Source: Apostichopus japonicus
Taxonomy: Eukaryota > Echinodermata > Holothuroidea > Aspidochirotida > Stichopodidae
Length of the DNA stretch: 64,000 nt
NCBI RefSeq assembly: GCF_037975245.1
Contig: NC_092575.1
Span: forward strand, 12,017,001-12,081,000
Reading direction: 5' to 3'
The notes under the pieces are model-generated. The model searched no databases. It was not told the DNA's origin and saw only the letters and a list, made by a program, of their open reading frames with translations. The position numbers and the translations under genes are program-made. Of this stretch, positions 47,501 to 59,200 are shown one piece after another. Position 1 is the stretch's first letter. Each line of letters begins with the position of its first letter.

Positions 47501-49094
47501 TGGTATATTTATGTTTAGCTATGGTGGGTGACATACTGTACTTGACACTACAGTGGTGAATGGGATTGAATCTACCGTTCAAAAATTATAGTTCTGAAGA
47601 TAGAGCCGTATGTGTGCGTGGAGAAAGCTGAAAGGATGTTGATGATTTACACATCAAGCTGCAGTTTGTTTACCATTTGCCAAAAGCCAATAAAAACTTT
47701 AAAAAGTTTTTTCACATTTCTAAGCCACGTGGTCATCTGGTTAAAAATCCATTGTCATGAGTACAAAGAACTGTCTTTAGGTGGTTGTTTATAATATCAT
47801 TTATGTATGACTTTTAAGCTTGATAAGTTTACGGTAGGGTAGGGTTAAAATACTTTATTTTTGTATCTTGTTGCAGATATTACCCACTTGTTGGAGGCAG
47901 ATGTCAGGAGACTTTATGGTAAGTTTTATGGTGACCACATTCCATCAATTTGGAATGTATGATTAAGGGATGATCATGGGGGTAAGGAGGGGGAGGGGGG
48001 CTGAATGTGTTTTTTTTTCGCACACAAAAACTAGTAGCAAGCATAAATTTGCCCAAAACTGTGGGCATTTCTCACATTTATCGATGTTTTCCTATGACAA
48101 TTTTCATGGTAATAAATTTCATATCTACCTATACTTGTCTTCTGCCTCACCTCCCTCCCACCACCCCCTCTCCTCCCCCCACCCTTCAGAGAAATCCTGG
48201 ATTGCTCACTGATCATATAAAAACAAAATATATTTAAAAAAAGTGTTGAAGTACTGCTTATCTACTGCAAAATGCCTGTATAGGAAATATTTAAAAAGTT
48301 GGAGAGGCCTGACATTTGGATGATAGTAGGATCTTCTTGAAAGGCGCATTGAAATGATAGTAGATCTTAAAGATACATTGGAAATAGATGCAGATGAACA
48401 GACAACTTTATTGAACATTGAATAGAATAATTTGGGCAGAACAAAAGGCAGAGAGATGAAAGCAAAGAGTAGATGAAAATGGATGATTCAACCAGCACAC
48501 ACCGTTGAATGGTGGGTCTATCGGACAGAACCATACTCTGATCTCAAACTGTCAACTATGGGGAGAAGTTCCTTACCCCCCCACCCCCCCTCCTTCTCTC
48601 CACCTGTTCCTAAAGCCATATTCACTCCCACTTCTTGTTGCTCAAGATGGATGTGATTAGTTGGTATAAATTAGCCTAGCCTACAATAGCCCCAGTCCAG
48701 AGTTTTAAGCAAGTTAGTCCTGGCCTAGCTACATTAATACATCATACAGGTTTTTTTTATCTGTGTATAATACCATTATACAATCATTAGTGAATTCTGC
48801 AAACTTTTGAGGAGAAAAAAAGTGACTGTGAATGTGTTTTATTTCAATTGAGAGATGTCATCTTCATCGCTACCCCTGATTATATTTACAGACAATTGTC
48901 AATGTGAGGTTCTCGGGACCTACAAATACGCAGACATCGCAAAGGACATGTGCATGGACGAGGGACAGGAAGAGTCTTTCAACAAATCGGTAGCGGATCA
49001 GGCCGGGAGTGAGGACCAATCAGAGAATGACAGCTCAGAAGTAGATGTGTTTAAGAATATGATTGGAAGAACATACCTGCTAACAGTGAAGTAG
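41381..49094 (+). CDS. TPMT: Thiopurine S-methyltransferase-like enzyme, 8 coding exons, complete (268 aa)
   Basis: A cytosolic S-adenosylmethionine-dependent methyltransferase of the TPMT family, which in vertebrates S-methylates thiopurines; the natural substrate is unclear. Coding exons: 41424-41533, 42211-42306, 42853-42985, 43971-44023, 44849-44923, 46918-47012, 47877-47918, 48892-49094. Phases agree throughout (total 807 nt including stop). Family marks are WTKGWDEGQWGFH, the AdoMet-site block FFLPLCGKSLDMKWLADKGH, VVGID, FDVIWDRGSLNAM, and the end GRTYLLTVK. Compared with human TPMT (245 aa) it has a longer acidic insert near the C-terminus (SEDQSENDSSEVDVF). The symbol is by family resemblance; orthology is not tested. 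Confidence 0.93.
42211..42306 (+). CDS. TPMT: TPMT-like exon 2
   Basis: 96 nt after CCTGCAG, encoding LLIKYYERLVDDSG and MRFFLPLCGKSLDMK, the start of the AdoMet pocket. Phase 2 at both ends. Confidence 0.93.
42853..42985 (+). CDS. TPMT: TPMT-like exon 3
   Basis: 133 nt: WLADKGHRVVGIDCAPRA, then VDFFAENQIEYTES; ends phase 0 before GTGAGT. Confidence 0.93.
43971..44023 (+). CDS. TPMT: TPMT-like exon 4
   Basis: 53 nt after GATTGCAG, encoding SKDGKIEFYVCDYFALT, the family's beta-strand pair before the IWDRG motif. Confidence 0.9.
44849..44923 (+). CDS. TPMT: TPMT-like exon 5
   Basis: 75 nt after TCAACAG, encoding KDVLKEFDVIWDRGSLNAMP, with the conserved D-IWDRG motif. Confidence 0.93.
45050..45440. 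repeat. 193-bp tandem duplication in a TPMT-like intron
   Basis: Two copies, about 45050-45242 and 45243-45440. Both contain CTGACCGAGGACTTGAACAA, TATTGTTAAGGTTAGGGTA and GGGGTCCTCGGTCTGAATG. Within each copy, CCGAGGAC and GTCCTCGG are inverted. Confidence 0.85.
46918..47012 (+). CDS. TPMT: TPMT-like exon 6
   Basis: 95 nt: YVELIKQFMKPGTKVLLDLF and EVYDDNGEILK. The donor GTCGGT is weak, but the phase-1 join to exon 7 gives a good family match. Confidence 0.85.
47877..47918 (+). CDS. TPMT: TPMT-like exon 7
   Basis: A 42-nt exon after GTTGCAG encoding ITHLLEADVRRLY, equivalent to the family's VPHAEIERLF. Confidence 0.88.
48297..48345. repeat. Diverged copy of the GGCCTGACGTTTCGAT repeat
   Basis: GTTGGAGAGGCCTGACATTTGGATGATAG followed by TAGGATCTTCTTGAAAGGC is split here into recognisable parts of the repeat at 5352-5402. 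Confidence 0.5.
48892..49094 (+). CDS. TPMT: TPMT-like exon 8 with stop codon
   Basis: 203 nt after ATTTACAG, encoding DNCQCEVLGTYKYADIAKDM, an acidic stretch rich in E, D and S, and GRTYLLTVK before TAG. Confidence 0.9.
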
Positions 49095-51690
49095 GAAAGG
49101 TAGCAAATAAGGCCAAATAGGGTATTTATTTAAAAGTAGATTTTTTGTTGACTATAGTGTAGTCTGGCAGTTCTTAACGGATAAAGGAAAGAGAATGCGG
49201 GTAAGGACCGATATGAATCACCCTCGGTAGAAATATTGGACATCCCCATTATGTGTGCATTTAACACAGTTTAGTAAGAATGACATAAAAGTTACAACAT
49301 AAACTCAAAAATGCAATTTTGGGGAAATGTACACCCCAGGGTCATGTTTGAAATTCTGTAATGGAATTACTAATTATGAACAACTCCTTAAAGCATTAAG
49401 AAAACAATCTTGAACACTTTCTACAGGGAATGATAAACTCTAGAAACAATAGGAACTGTAGGCCCCACATATTCATAGTTTCATTAGTGAAGTCACCACA
49501 TAGTAAAATAGCGCCACCATTTCGTGTGGAGGGCAAAAAGTCTGAGCTAGTTAGGGTAAAATTGATAGTATAACATGTTGTATGCAGGATATGTTACCAT
49601 TCATTTTATATCATTGTATTGGTTAGATGTGTAGATTATGGTGAATTATGTAGGGTCTTACTATTTTTGATTAATTCCTGAAGCCAAGTTCTCTTACATG
49701 TATACACTGCCTTTCAGTACCTCAGTAATTTATTGCTCTTAAAGCAAAACTTATTTTTTTATCAATTGAAAATTATGTTTGAAGTAGCTTCTGGGTATTT
49801 ATGGATATAATATATATATATATGTTTTTGGGGCCTTTGGCTCCAAAAATCATCCAGCCAATTGACATATGAATTAATTATACATCAGACAGATATTTCT
49901 AATGGGCATTATAGTTACTAGAACCGTCAAAGGGATGAAGGAAGTTTTCTCTTTGAATTCCAACACTAGGTTTGAACTTAGCATCGGCCAATTCAGTTGG
50001 TTAGTTTTTATCTAGTATGCAAAGAACAATAGCACAATATTAAGCTAAACGCAATAAGAGCTAATTTTTTTTAATTCATTGTACATGAGCCACCTATTTG
50101 AAGTACTGTCGCAAGAAGAATGTCATATTATATTCTTTCAACTTAAGTTGCTAGTATTTTATTCTAAGTAAATTGATTTTTGGTGATTGTTATGCTAGTC
50201 ATAGTTAGTTCCAAAGAGCTTTAGTATTGTCTTTGTCAGGTAAGTAGGGAGAGCCTAGTGCCATTTGACTGTTAGGTTACTGCAAATGAATTTATATGGG
50301 CAAAATGATGAAGTGAAATTGGACAAAAAAATAGTAGAATTTTATAAAATCCTCTATCAATTACGTAGACTCATTTTTTTTTTTTTTTTTTATGTTGAAA
50401 TCATAACATGGTTTGTGGGTAAAATCAAATCTGAGTTAATATTTATTATAATTAAGATCTTTACATCCATATTTGAATGTGCAAATATGAATCCACAAAA
50501 TAATCAATTTGTTAACTCAGTTATTCCATTTTTCTATGATGCTAATGAGAAATTACATTTTATATGAAATATGCATACAGTACTATCACAAGCAATCTGA
50601 AATAAATACTTTGCCATATGATAACATTTGTCATTAATCATTGAGTGGTCTCCTGTGATCTGTGTGTGTATGTGTGTTTGTATGTATGGGTGATGTTAAG
50701 GAATATGATATGTGTTAAATTAGGAATTCCGGGTTAACATGACTGGTTAACTTAATTCATGTTAATGAAGGCAGAACCTTGAAACTATCAAACAAGAAAT
50801 TACTTCTGCATCCCCCCTCCCCCCCCGCCCCTATAGAAGTTTCTCTCACTCAAAAAATTTAAAAATAATTATAAGTAACAAATGCTGGAAGGAATGGCCC
50901 ACAGTCCTTGGCTGTACAAATTAAATAAAATTTTAACTAGCGGTAGCCAAATAGTAATCGCAAAACTTGAAATTCCTTCATTTTGCTTACAAATAAGATC
51001 TTTCATTTGAAACGAAAGTGTCCAAAACAGTGGTTCATTATGAAAGACTTCGTATGAAAATATGCAGCAATGTTTTCATGTAGTTAATAGAGAAAATGAA
51101 TGTTGTTAAGAGGGAATATGAATCACCCTCGAATTAATGTAAAAATGAGTTAAAATTGTATTGAGTGAGAGCAGCCCATTTCATGGGCGTCTGCAGGGGG
51201 AGGGGGAGTGCCAGCTCCCTCAAGTCTTATAATACATTCCGGAGAAATTTAATACCCCTCCGTGACATGTATTTTCATACTTTAAGCTCCCTACGAGAGA
51301 ACAAGAAGTCCCAGAAGCGCTGCGAATCGTATACCCCCACCCCCAGCCCTACCTCGCCACGGACTCTAAACTACTTGTGTGTAACATAAACGTTCCTCAG
51401 AAGCAACTCAAAGTAATAAGAAAACAGCCTATATGATAGATTACAGTACCTCACTACGGTCTGTTACAGATTTTTCATGTGCAAATAATAATCATAATCA
51501 ACAGTTATTTTTACAACGTTTAGCGACCACAAATGTGCATGGGAGAAACCCGCAAGGGCTAATTGATTACAACTTACACGTCAGGTGGCTTCCAATTCAA
51601 CATTTTAAACTCAAATTTGGAATCTTTTCAATTTAGAAAGTCATTTCAGATGGGTAAACCGTAGATTGCTCTTGTATGTAAAACCCACCT
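49095..51690. other. 3' UTR then intergenic, nothing coding seen
   Basis: AT-rich, with a TA run (49810-49822), a short hairpin TTTTTGGGGCC/GGCTCCAAAAA (49825-49850) and C and T runs. No coding similarity. Confidence 0.5.
50601..50606 (+). terminator. Possible poly(A) signal of the TPMT-like gene
   Basis: AATAAA about 1.5 kb after the stop. The distance makes the link weak; nearer non-canonical signals are possible. Confidence 0.25.
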
Positions 51691-51696
51691 TACCAT

Positions 51697-51785
51697 GACC
51701 CGGCCGGGTGTCGAACCTGGAACCTCCCGATTGCTAAGCCTAATTGCTTCAAATACCACCGACTTTATCCACTGGGCCACAGCAA
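51697..51785 (-). repeat. tRNA-derived SINE head
   Basis: On the minus strand an RNA polymerase III A box TGGCCCAGTGG (51779-51769) and B box GGTTCGACACC (51717-51707) sit 51 bp apart. Both match consensus. The arms do not form a normal cloverleaf and sequence continues beyond the acceptor position, so this is a SINE head and not a working tRNA gene. Confidence 0.75.
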
Positions 51786-52124
51786 ATGGTATTCAACGAT
51801 ATCCAAGGGTGCTGTTTATATGCATTTTAAAACAACATTTGTGGTTGAGATGAGAATTTTTAAAACAATGGATGAACAGATAGTGCTAGGCATTCAACTG
51901 GGGGCATCATCAATGTACTCTAAAATGAGCATTTACAGACATTTTAACATATTTTTTAAAGATGGTTATGTTGAAAATAGGAATAGCTATAGATAAAGCA
52001 CTTTCGCATTTATGACGTATCAAGGCTAAATTCCTGCCTATAAAGTCATCCTTTTTCGTTACTCTTGCTAAGGCGCTGCCTGTTGATCAGTAACTCGGAC
52101 ATCAGTGTGGAGTCACTCTTTAAT

Positions 52125-52195
52125 AAAAATAATAATAATAAATGAGACTTATACATAGCGCCAAATCAGTAGACAAAAGGCGCTTTACAAAGAAA
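52125..52195 (-). repeat. LINE/SINE 3' tail fragment
   Basis: On the minus strand: AAAGCGCCTTTTG, then GGCGCTATGTATAAGT, then a TTATTATTATT run. It has the same plan as the LINE tail at 37670-37734. Confidence 0.6.
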
Positions 52196-53126
52196 GTCTT
52201 TCCTTACGTCACTATTCTATAATTAGATGGAAAGATCGCGAATCTGCGAGAGTGGAATATGCTAACATTTATATGAACTAAAGTACGGCACAGAATATTT
52301 TTTATCAACATAGATACGGGGACATTGAAGGTTTGGCTAACTTCAGCTCCATAGGGACCCAATGTTGTATATAAGAACATCTTTTTTTGCCATGGGGTTG
52401 GGGAGAGGATTAGGGAGGGAGCAGTGAAAAAAACCTTGTCGTAGGCAAAGTAGAACCGACGAAGCGGCAACGGGTCGGAGATAAACCCTTGATGGTGGGG
52501 GGGGGGGGGGAGAGTGGGGATGGTTGACGAAGAGCACGACATTCAAGAAATCAATGTTTTGATAAAGCATTCCTACGGTCCGCATCATGATTCAAGCTGT
52601 TTATTGATTCTCGTACGTTATTTTATTTGTTTTCCTCTCTTTTTTTTCATGTCGTTCTTTGAGCTTGAAAACGATATGGCCCTAGAGTAAAGGATCGAAA
52701 ACAGGTGTACAGACAAATGTATCTGCTTTTAACTTCGTTATAACTCTATCCTCTGTTTTCAAGATACGGTGTCAACGTCTCTGTCAAGTTGAATAATCTC
52801 ACCATATCCAGAGGGACTCCTTGTCCCAGGGAGGACAAGAATATAGTTGTTCTTGTGTCAATTAGACCTTTGGGTACCAAAGGGTGGAAGAACCGTCGAG
52901 ATCACAAAGGCGTACCGCGTATTATACTCTTCACCGGTTTTCCTGATGTGTCGTGGACAATGTTTTTTTTTTTTTTTTTTTGCGTGCGCTCGACTTTTTC
53001 GAAATATGGTCAAACTGACGCATCAAGTAGAAAAAAAAACACTTTGTTGTCGCATCTCATTTTGAAAGTTAGCGTAATGACGTCATGAACTTAAATTATT
53101 ATGTCTGGTTGGTTGTGTTTTTACAG

Positions 53127-53182
53127 AGCATGCGCAAAGTATCACGAAGGAAAGTGCTATTCTGTACAGCGGTCAAAAATAG
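53127..53182 (+). other. Exon-like open segment, unsupported
   Basis: TTTTTACAG precedes 56 open nt (CAKYHEGKCYSVQRSKI), then GTAAG. No family recognised and no partner exon seen, so it is recorded only as a possible exon. Confidence 0.2.
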
Positions 53183-53633
53183 GTAAGAAATATTCTGGAA
53201 ATGAAATGGCAGTATATTGAAACAATCAATCCTGAGAAGGATGGATCATAAAGGCACCTCAGTGAAGCAGCTTTGAATCGTTACGAGTATGATTATGTTA
53301 TGATTAGTTGTTATTTCAAATAATAGCAAACTGGTCGAAAACGTTGGGCTTTTTTTTTTGGCAAGTGATCACTACTAACATGAACAAAGTATTTGGGCGA
53401 GAAAATGTGTAGAATCGGTTCAAGATAATTGATAACTCGCTCGTTATAGCTGTCATAACGTGATGCAAAAATCCAGTAGGATATATTATTAGTTTTTATC
53501 AATTAGAAATAATATACGCCATGCAGAACTGACGTGTAGACCAAACGCCCAAACTTGCTTTAAGCAAATATGAGAATGTCATTTAGGGGCCCCACATTTG
53601 GGTGTCCCAAAAATGGAGGCATAACATGCTTTT

Positions 53634-53786
53634 CCGTCCGTCCGTCCGTCCGTCCGTCCGTCCGTCCGTCCGTCCGTCCGTCCGTCCGTCCGTCCGTCCG
53701 TCCGTCCGTCCGTCCGTCCGTCCGTCCGTCCGTCCGTCCGTCCGTCCGTCCGTCCGTCCGTCCGTCCGTCCGTCCGTCCGTCCGTC
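53634..53786. repeat. TCCG tetranucleotide microsatellite
   Basis: About 38 uninterrupted copies (153 bp). Every frame stays open (PSVR or DGRT repeats), so none is taken as coding. Confidence 0.98.
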
Positions 53787-53976
53787 GATGGTCAATATGT
53801 AAAATACGGACCTTTGTTCGAAACTCCACACTGAACAAAAGTTGTCTTTCCATAAATACATGAGGCCTATAAGGATGCATGGTCTTTATTCTACGGCATT
53901 TGCGTAACTTGTCACACACGTGACACCACAAACCCCATTAATTCAGTGTTTACAAATGTAAATTAATGTTTAGATG

Positions 53977-54083
53977 CAAAGTCCGGGAAGTGCCATTTCC
54001 AGCGATCTGGGAAGCATTTTCTGCCAAAATTTTCGTGCACGCTATACGCGCCAAACTATGGCGGCGCTACGCTTAGATAGTGG
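53977..54083. repeat. GC-rich ~100-bp repeat unit, copy c
   Basis: Contains GGGAAGTGCCATTTCCAGCG and GCGGCGCTACGCTTAGATAG, the inverted form of copies at 39372 and 40460. Confidence 0.85.
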
Positions 54084-54144
54084 ACCTAATCGTAAAGCAG
54101 GTGCGTATCCAGGGGGGGGCGTTGGGGGCGCGCGCCCCCCGGGT

Positions 54145-54265
54145 AAGAAAAAGAGAAGAGAAAAAAAGAGAAGAAAAAAGGAAAAAAGAGGGGAAAAAAG
54201 AGGAGGAGGAGAGGAAGGAAGGGAAAAGAAAAAGAAGAAAGAGAGAAAAAGGAGAAAAGAGGGAG
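54145..54265. repeat. 121-bp homopurine run
   Basis: No pyrimidine occurs on the plus strand across the run. It follows a GGGCGCGCGCCCCCCGGG block. Not coding. Confidence 0.95.
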
Positions 54266-54649
54266 TAAAGGCAAAACGCGAAGACACCGGGAAGAGAAAG
54301 AAGAACAGTGACATCATTACAGCGCTGAAGGGTAGCCAGTGACGGATCAATGATTTCGTAAAAGTGTGACTCACCCTACCCCTTACACCGACAACTCCAT
54401 TTTTTGACGTTTCAATTTTCCTCTCTCACTATAATGATCTATATATATATACTATATATGGTGTATCATAACGCGTGTGTAGAATTGTGCTATGAAACCA
54501 ACTGTGGCTGGTCTCGAACTCGACCGTGTCGTCGGGGAACATGACTCATTTTGGGATGGGGCGACCGCCCGCCCCCCCCCCATTCAGCATTTTTTTAAAT
54601 GATATCGCTAAGAAATTTCAAAATAGAAAGTGCTTAGAGGCAACTTACA

Positions 54650-54740
54650 AGGCCTGGGAAGTGTCATTTCCAGAGACATTTTGGGCCAAAATTTGCTTGT
54701 ACGCTTCGCGCCAACCTATGGTGGCGCTACGCTTAGATAA
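54650..54740. repeat. GC-rich ~100-bp repeat unit, copy d
   Basis: GGGAAGTGTCATTTCCAG, then CGCGCCAACCTATGGTGGCG and CTACGCTTAGATAA. Same orientation as copies c, e and f. Confidence 0.85.
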
Positions 54741-55357
54741 TTTGCCTACAGGCTTCGCCCCTCCCTTGGCAAATTCCTCGCTACGCGCCTGTTCGAATTT
54801 GTAACGCAAACAGCAGATATCACAACATATCAGTGAGCATGAAAATGGCGTTCCAGGATGAAAAGCCTCAAAACTGTCCGACTTGCCTGAAAAAATAACC
54901 AAAAATTTTCGCGCGCTAAGCGCGAGTTCAACATGTTCATGTCAATATCATGTAAGCAAGCATCGGTTATTACATCGCATGCCATCATGTACCGTACGGT
55001 CCGTTCAAATTGCGCAGTATACCGCGGGATGCTAATGTAAACAACGACATGTCTCATGTAGATGTATAAAAAGCAGGGAGGTCCAATTATGTCAAAACTC
55101 TCTTTTACATTAGTAATGGCGAATTAGGGCCTGCACCCCCGCCGCGAAGTGGCGGAGCGTCCATATGGTCAGGGGGGTGGATGCCCCACTGACGGACTCG
55201 AATGGACTGCTGACGCCTTTTTCAGCTCTTTACCACTTTTTACTTATTCTAGATTATTGACTTTTTATTGCGCTCTCATCTTATTGACATTTGTCACATA
55301 TTGTTGGTGTAATTTGGCGATGACATCTTATTCTTCGTTTATCTGCAAATTAGTTAG

Positions 55358-55459
55358 GCCCGGACAGGGTCATTTCCGGCGATCTAGGGAGTATCTTAAC
55401 TCAAAAATTTTCTGTACGCTACGCGCCAACCAGTGGTGGCGCTCCGCTTAGATAGTGTC
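55358..55459. repeat. GC-rich ~100-bp repeat unit, copy e
   Basis: GGTCATTTCCGGCGATCTAG and CGCGCCAACCAGTGGTGGCG with CTCCGCTTAGATAGTG. Confidence 0.85.
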
Positions 55460-56067
55460 GAAAGCGCCCCTTCAGACCATTCTCGCCACTCCTGACAAAT
55501 ACCCCTAGCTTCGCCACTGCCGCCGCGCCTCCTACGCCTATGTGTGTAGTGTTCGGTTTCGGAAATATCTGCTATTTTTTTCATTTCCTTCAACCAAGTT
55601 TTATAATAGCCGTTATAACAGGTTTTAATATTTCTACACCAATAAATTAACTGTGTCTGAATTTTCGAAAATTTCTGACCAACATTCTACATCACACTTC
55701 CCTCTACTCGTGCAATTTTGACCGGTCTGTTAGGGGTTGAAGGAAGTTTTTTCTATATTGGTTGTCCATAGATGAAATTTTGTACAACATTATGGGTATG
55801 TTTTGAAGTGAGTTTATTCACGAGAAATGTGAATTTCAAATTCTGAACAAATATGGGGCTTAAAACCTTGAAAAGTGGGGCTGACGGGTATTGTGGGCCG
55901 CGACGTAGAATCACCTACAAAAGCAAAGACCCACAGGAGATGCGATCAGGTCGAACATGATGTGTGCCGGGTTGACAATCTTCAAAAAGGTTATGGATGG
56001 AAAAAAAAAACTATTAGGAAATACTTGGTTCTCAGGCAAAAAGTGAACATCTGGTTGGTCATTTCAA

Positions 56068-56166
56068 GCCCGAGAAGTGCCGTTTCCGGTGATCTGGGGG
56101 GTTTCAAAACAAGAAATTTTCTTGTACGCTGCGCGCCAACCGATGGTGGCGCTCCGCTTAGATAGT
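56068..56166. repeat. GC-rich ~100-bp repeat unit, copy f
   Basis: GAGAAGTGCCGTTTCCGGTG and CGCGCCAACCGATGGTGGCG with CTCCGCTTAGATAG. It is followed by GCGCGCCCCCCGGGTTAG-like element ends at 56170-56262. Confidence 0.85.
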
Positions 56167-56269
56167 AATTCGCGCCCCCCGGGTTAGAAAATCCTGGATA
56201 CGCGCCTGTAAAGGGTCCCCCAACTATTCTGGCCCGGGCCCCCACAAGCTAAATCCGCCCATGACTGTG

Positions 56270-59200
56270 GACTGGTAGTGTAACAGAACTGCGTATATGT
56301 TCCCTAACTTCTAGTACACTGTTATATATACGTAGCTGTACTGACAGACACTGTAGCTGCCGTGTACATAAGTCGACTTGTACCTACTTTTTCGAACACA
56401 ATTTTCATCCACAGAGCCTTGACAAAAACGGTTAAAATTGCTACAGTGTAAAAAGTAAACATCAATTTCGTATTCTGACTGTGGCTCTTCCGTGAATTAG
56501 TTCATCCATTTGCCGGAATTTTACAGTAAACATCATCGCATGCGCGAAGTTAGGGCAATTTTTCTTGCTTCGAGCACATTAACTTTTACAAGTATCAATC
56601 TATCGCATTCTGACGGATTTCGATCGATCGATAAGTTCACATATATGAAGGATATAACTTAACCGCAGAGCCAAATCGTGAGATAATTGTGATTACGGCT
56701 GATTATGCTCTTAGCATCGCGAACGTAAAACCGTAAACCATTCATTCTATATTCTATATCCTTTCATCGATATGCTGTTTCGTGTAATCAGAACTGTCTT
56801 ACGTGAGAAGGTGCAGCACCATAAATTAGGCTAAGATGATGTAATGTGTTTATGCCTCTTACACGTACCAACGAACGCTGCTTTACTAAATCCCAGGTTT
56901 CACCTATAACAAAAAAAGGGGTCTATATGTTATTTGTTAATGTCTCGGTTCTAAATAAATGATTAACGGTATTTTTATAACAACTTCACTCAACGGTCTG
57001 TTTCTTTTGTTGAAACCCATTCTTGAGTTGATTTACATTCACATTGCTTTCCGATATCAAAATAATACGAAAATTGATTTCACTAGCTTCAAAAGTCAAA
57101 TTAAAAAACGGGAGAAAAGTTGGACATTTTTCCAATTTCCAAGTCGCATTTGCATTTCAATGATATTAATATGAAGCAATCGTCTGGGCAACAAAATTTT
57201 TTAGAATCACTTTGACCTGCTGACGTCACAATTTGATCAAAATGGCAGCCAACTCAACCTCGGACACGAACAATGAGTTTGATATTTCATAAAATTTCAT
57301 GAAAAAAAGCTTTAATATTCTTATGAAACAAACATTCTTCATTATTTATAGCTATATCATCAGTTTATGCGACCTTTTCATGGATTTAGCATCTTTTACC
57401 ATTAACCAAACAGGAAAAGCTGGTGTATATATTTATTCATGGCTCCTTTAAGTTGTCAGATAAGATATTGCTTCTTCCTTGGGTACCTTCCAATGTGGTA
57501 TAAACTGACAGTTTTCATCATATTTACGACTCTTTGCTTTCATGTATCTCGGATTTCCTTTGACCCACCACGTCGTACTGTCTGCAGTGGTGGTATTCTC
57601 TTCTATATAGCTAAGGAAAGTACAGCTGACTTTTTCATGCCTTGATTCCCTGACGGGGTTCATTCATCTTTTCCGTCAAGTTTTGGCTGTCACGACCGAT
57701 TTGCTTCTCCCATACTACGCCTCTTCTTCCTCCTCTTGGCGAAGGATGTTCCCGCAATACCCTCGGGAGTTTCCGCTTATCCTTCGGCATGGACCCCGAG
57801 AGAGAAACCAACGCGTGTTCGTGTGCCCTCGGGGGTACCGTGCAAGTTGCCCATCTTTTCCCTAACTTTGTTTGATAGGTTTCATAACTTATAAGACGGC
57901 TCAAAGTTGAAGAAATGTCTCGTCATTGAATTTGTTGGGGCCCCTTTTTTTAAAACTGCAGGCAGAATGAATGTTTTTTGGGGGAACAAATAGACAACGA
58001 AAATGCATGTATCATCTCACAAATATACATAAATTTATCACGCATTTGTGTGTCCTTTACGTTCAACCTCTCAATGTGAGATTCCTTCTCCCCAATGAAA
58101 TATTTATCTCCCCCAATTCCAAACCTAACCCGCTTTTCTTGTGAGAACTTGTTGGAGTTTTTGCATCAACACGCTTGCACTAGGAACCTCTTATCGTCAG
58201 TATACGACGATTTAAAGAAATATTCCATGATCCAATAGTGATTCCCCAAGTTGTTTCCAGGGGCGGATCTACAAGGAGGACTTTCATATCCACAATTAAA
58301 GAATAATGAGAGCTTTTAGAACCAGTAGAAGTCTCAAATTGTAGCATCCTCCGTGCTGGCATTTCTTACCGTTTTGTCAACGTCATGCATTTACACCGCT
58401 ATCTCGGTTTCTACCGAATATTGCCTCCGAGTCCGCTTACCTCTTTTTATCCCCCCCCCCTCCCCTCTCCCCTTTGTTTCAAACATCACTGTACACTTGC
58501 GTCGATTATTTCGAAATCTTTCAATATCAACTATTCTGTGTTTTTCTTTTCTTTTTCTCGAGAAAACAAAAAGTAAACAGAATAAAACAGATATGCAAAA
58601 ATCCGAGGAGGTGTATGTTACATATTCATGATTGGCTTTTGATCTTTGCAATGCAAAGAACTTGAAAAAAAAGAGATTGCATTTTTATGAAATTATACGT
58701 AGCAGTAGCAGGGATAAAGTTGCTCAACCTTCGCTGAATTACTTCAATTCCTTTTTGGGTCTAATCACCCGAATTATTTCTCAGAATTTTTTGAGATTCA
58801 AATTAGACAATCAAATGGCTCATTGAGGAGAAGAAAACAACCCTATGAAGATCCGGGCAGTGAAACGAAGTGTTAAAAGGAGGACTATATTTGGCCATTT
58901 CTTATTTTTGTCAGTCTTTGTAGAATATATGCAGCAGAAATATATCAAGTTGCATTCGACCGTAATATTGAGCAGTTTCAAGAGAACACTGTGTCCTTGT
59001 TCTGTTTAATGGAAAGAACACTGCAGAGAAGTAAACCGTAAACCGTTGTGAAAGAGATAGGTATTAACCCATGATACACAAACATATTCTCGTGTTATCG
59101 ATCTGCTACAACCAGTTTTAGTCAAGGTCACGTAAAGACTAACCCTTCCCCGCCCCTCCCCTCCCCTCCACCCCACTCACACACACACACGTTGGAACTC

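Noticed and set aside
51697-51785. Functional tRNA gene
   Set aside because: Boxes A and B are good, but the stems do not pair into a cloverleaf and the sequence runs on as a repeat.
52789-53088. 99-codon frame beginning MNNLTISRGTPCPRE
   Set aside because: It runs into a poly-T tract and shows no domain I can name; the adjacent exon-like piece at 53127 does not clearly join to it.
53560-53931. Long frames with PSVR or DGRT repeats on both strands
   Set aside because: They come from the TCCG microsatellite; every frame of such a run is open.
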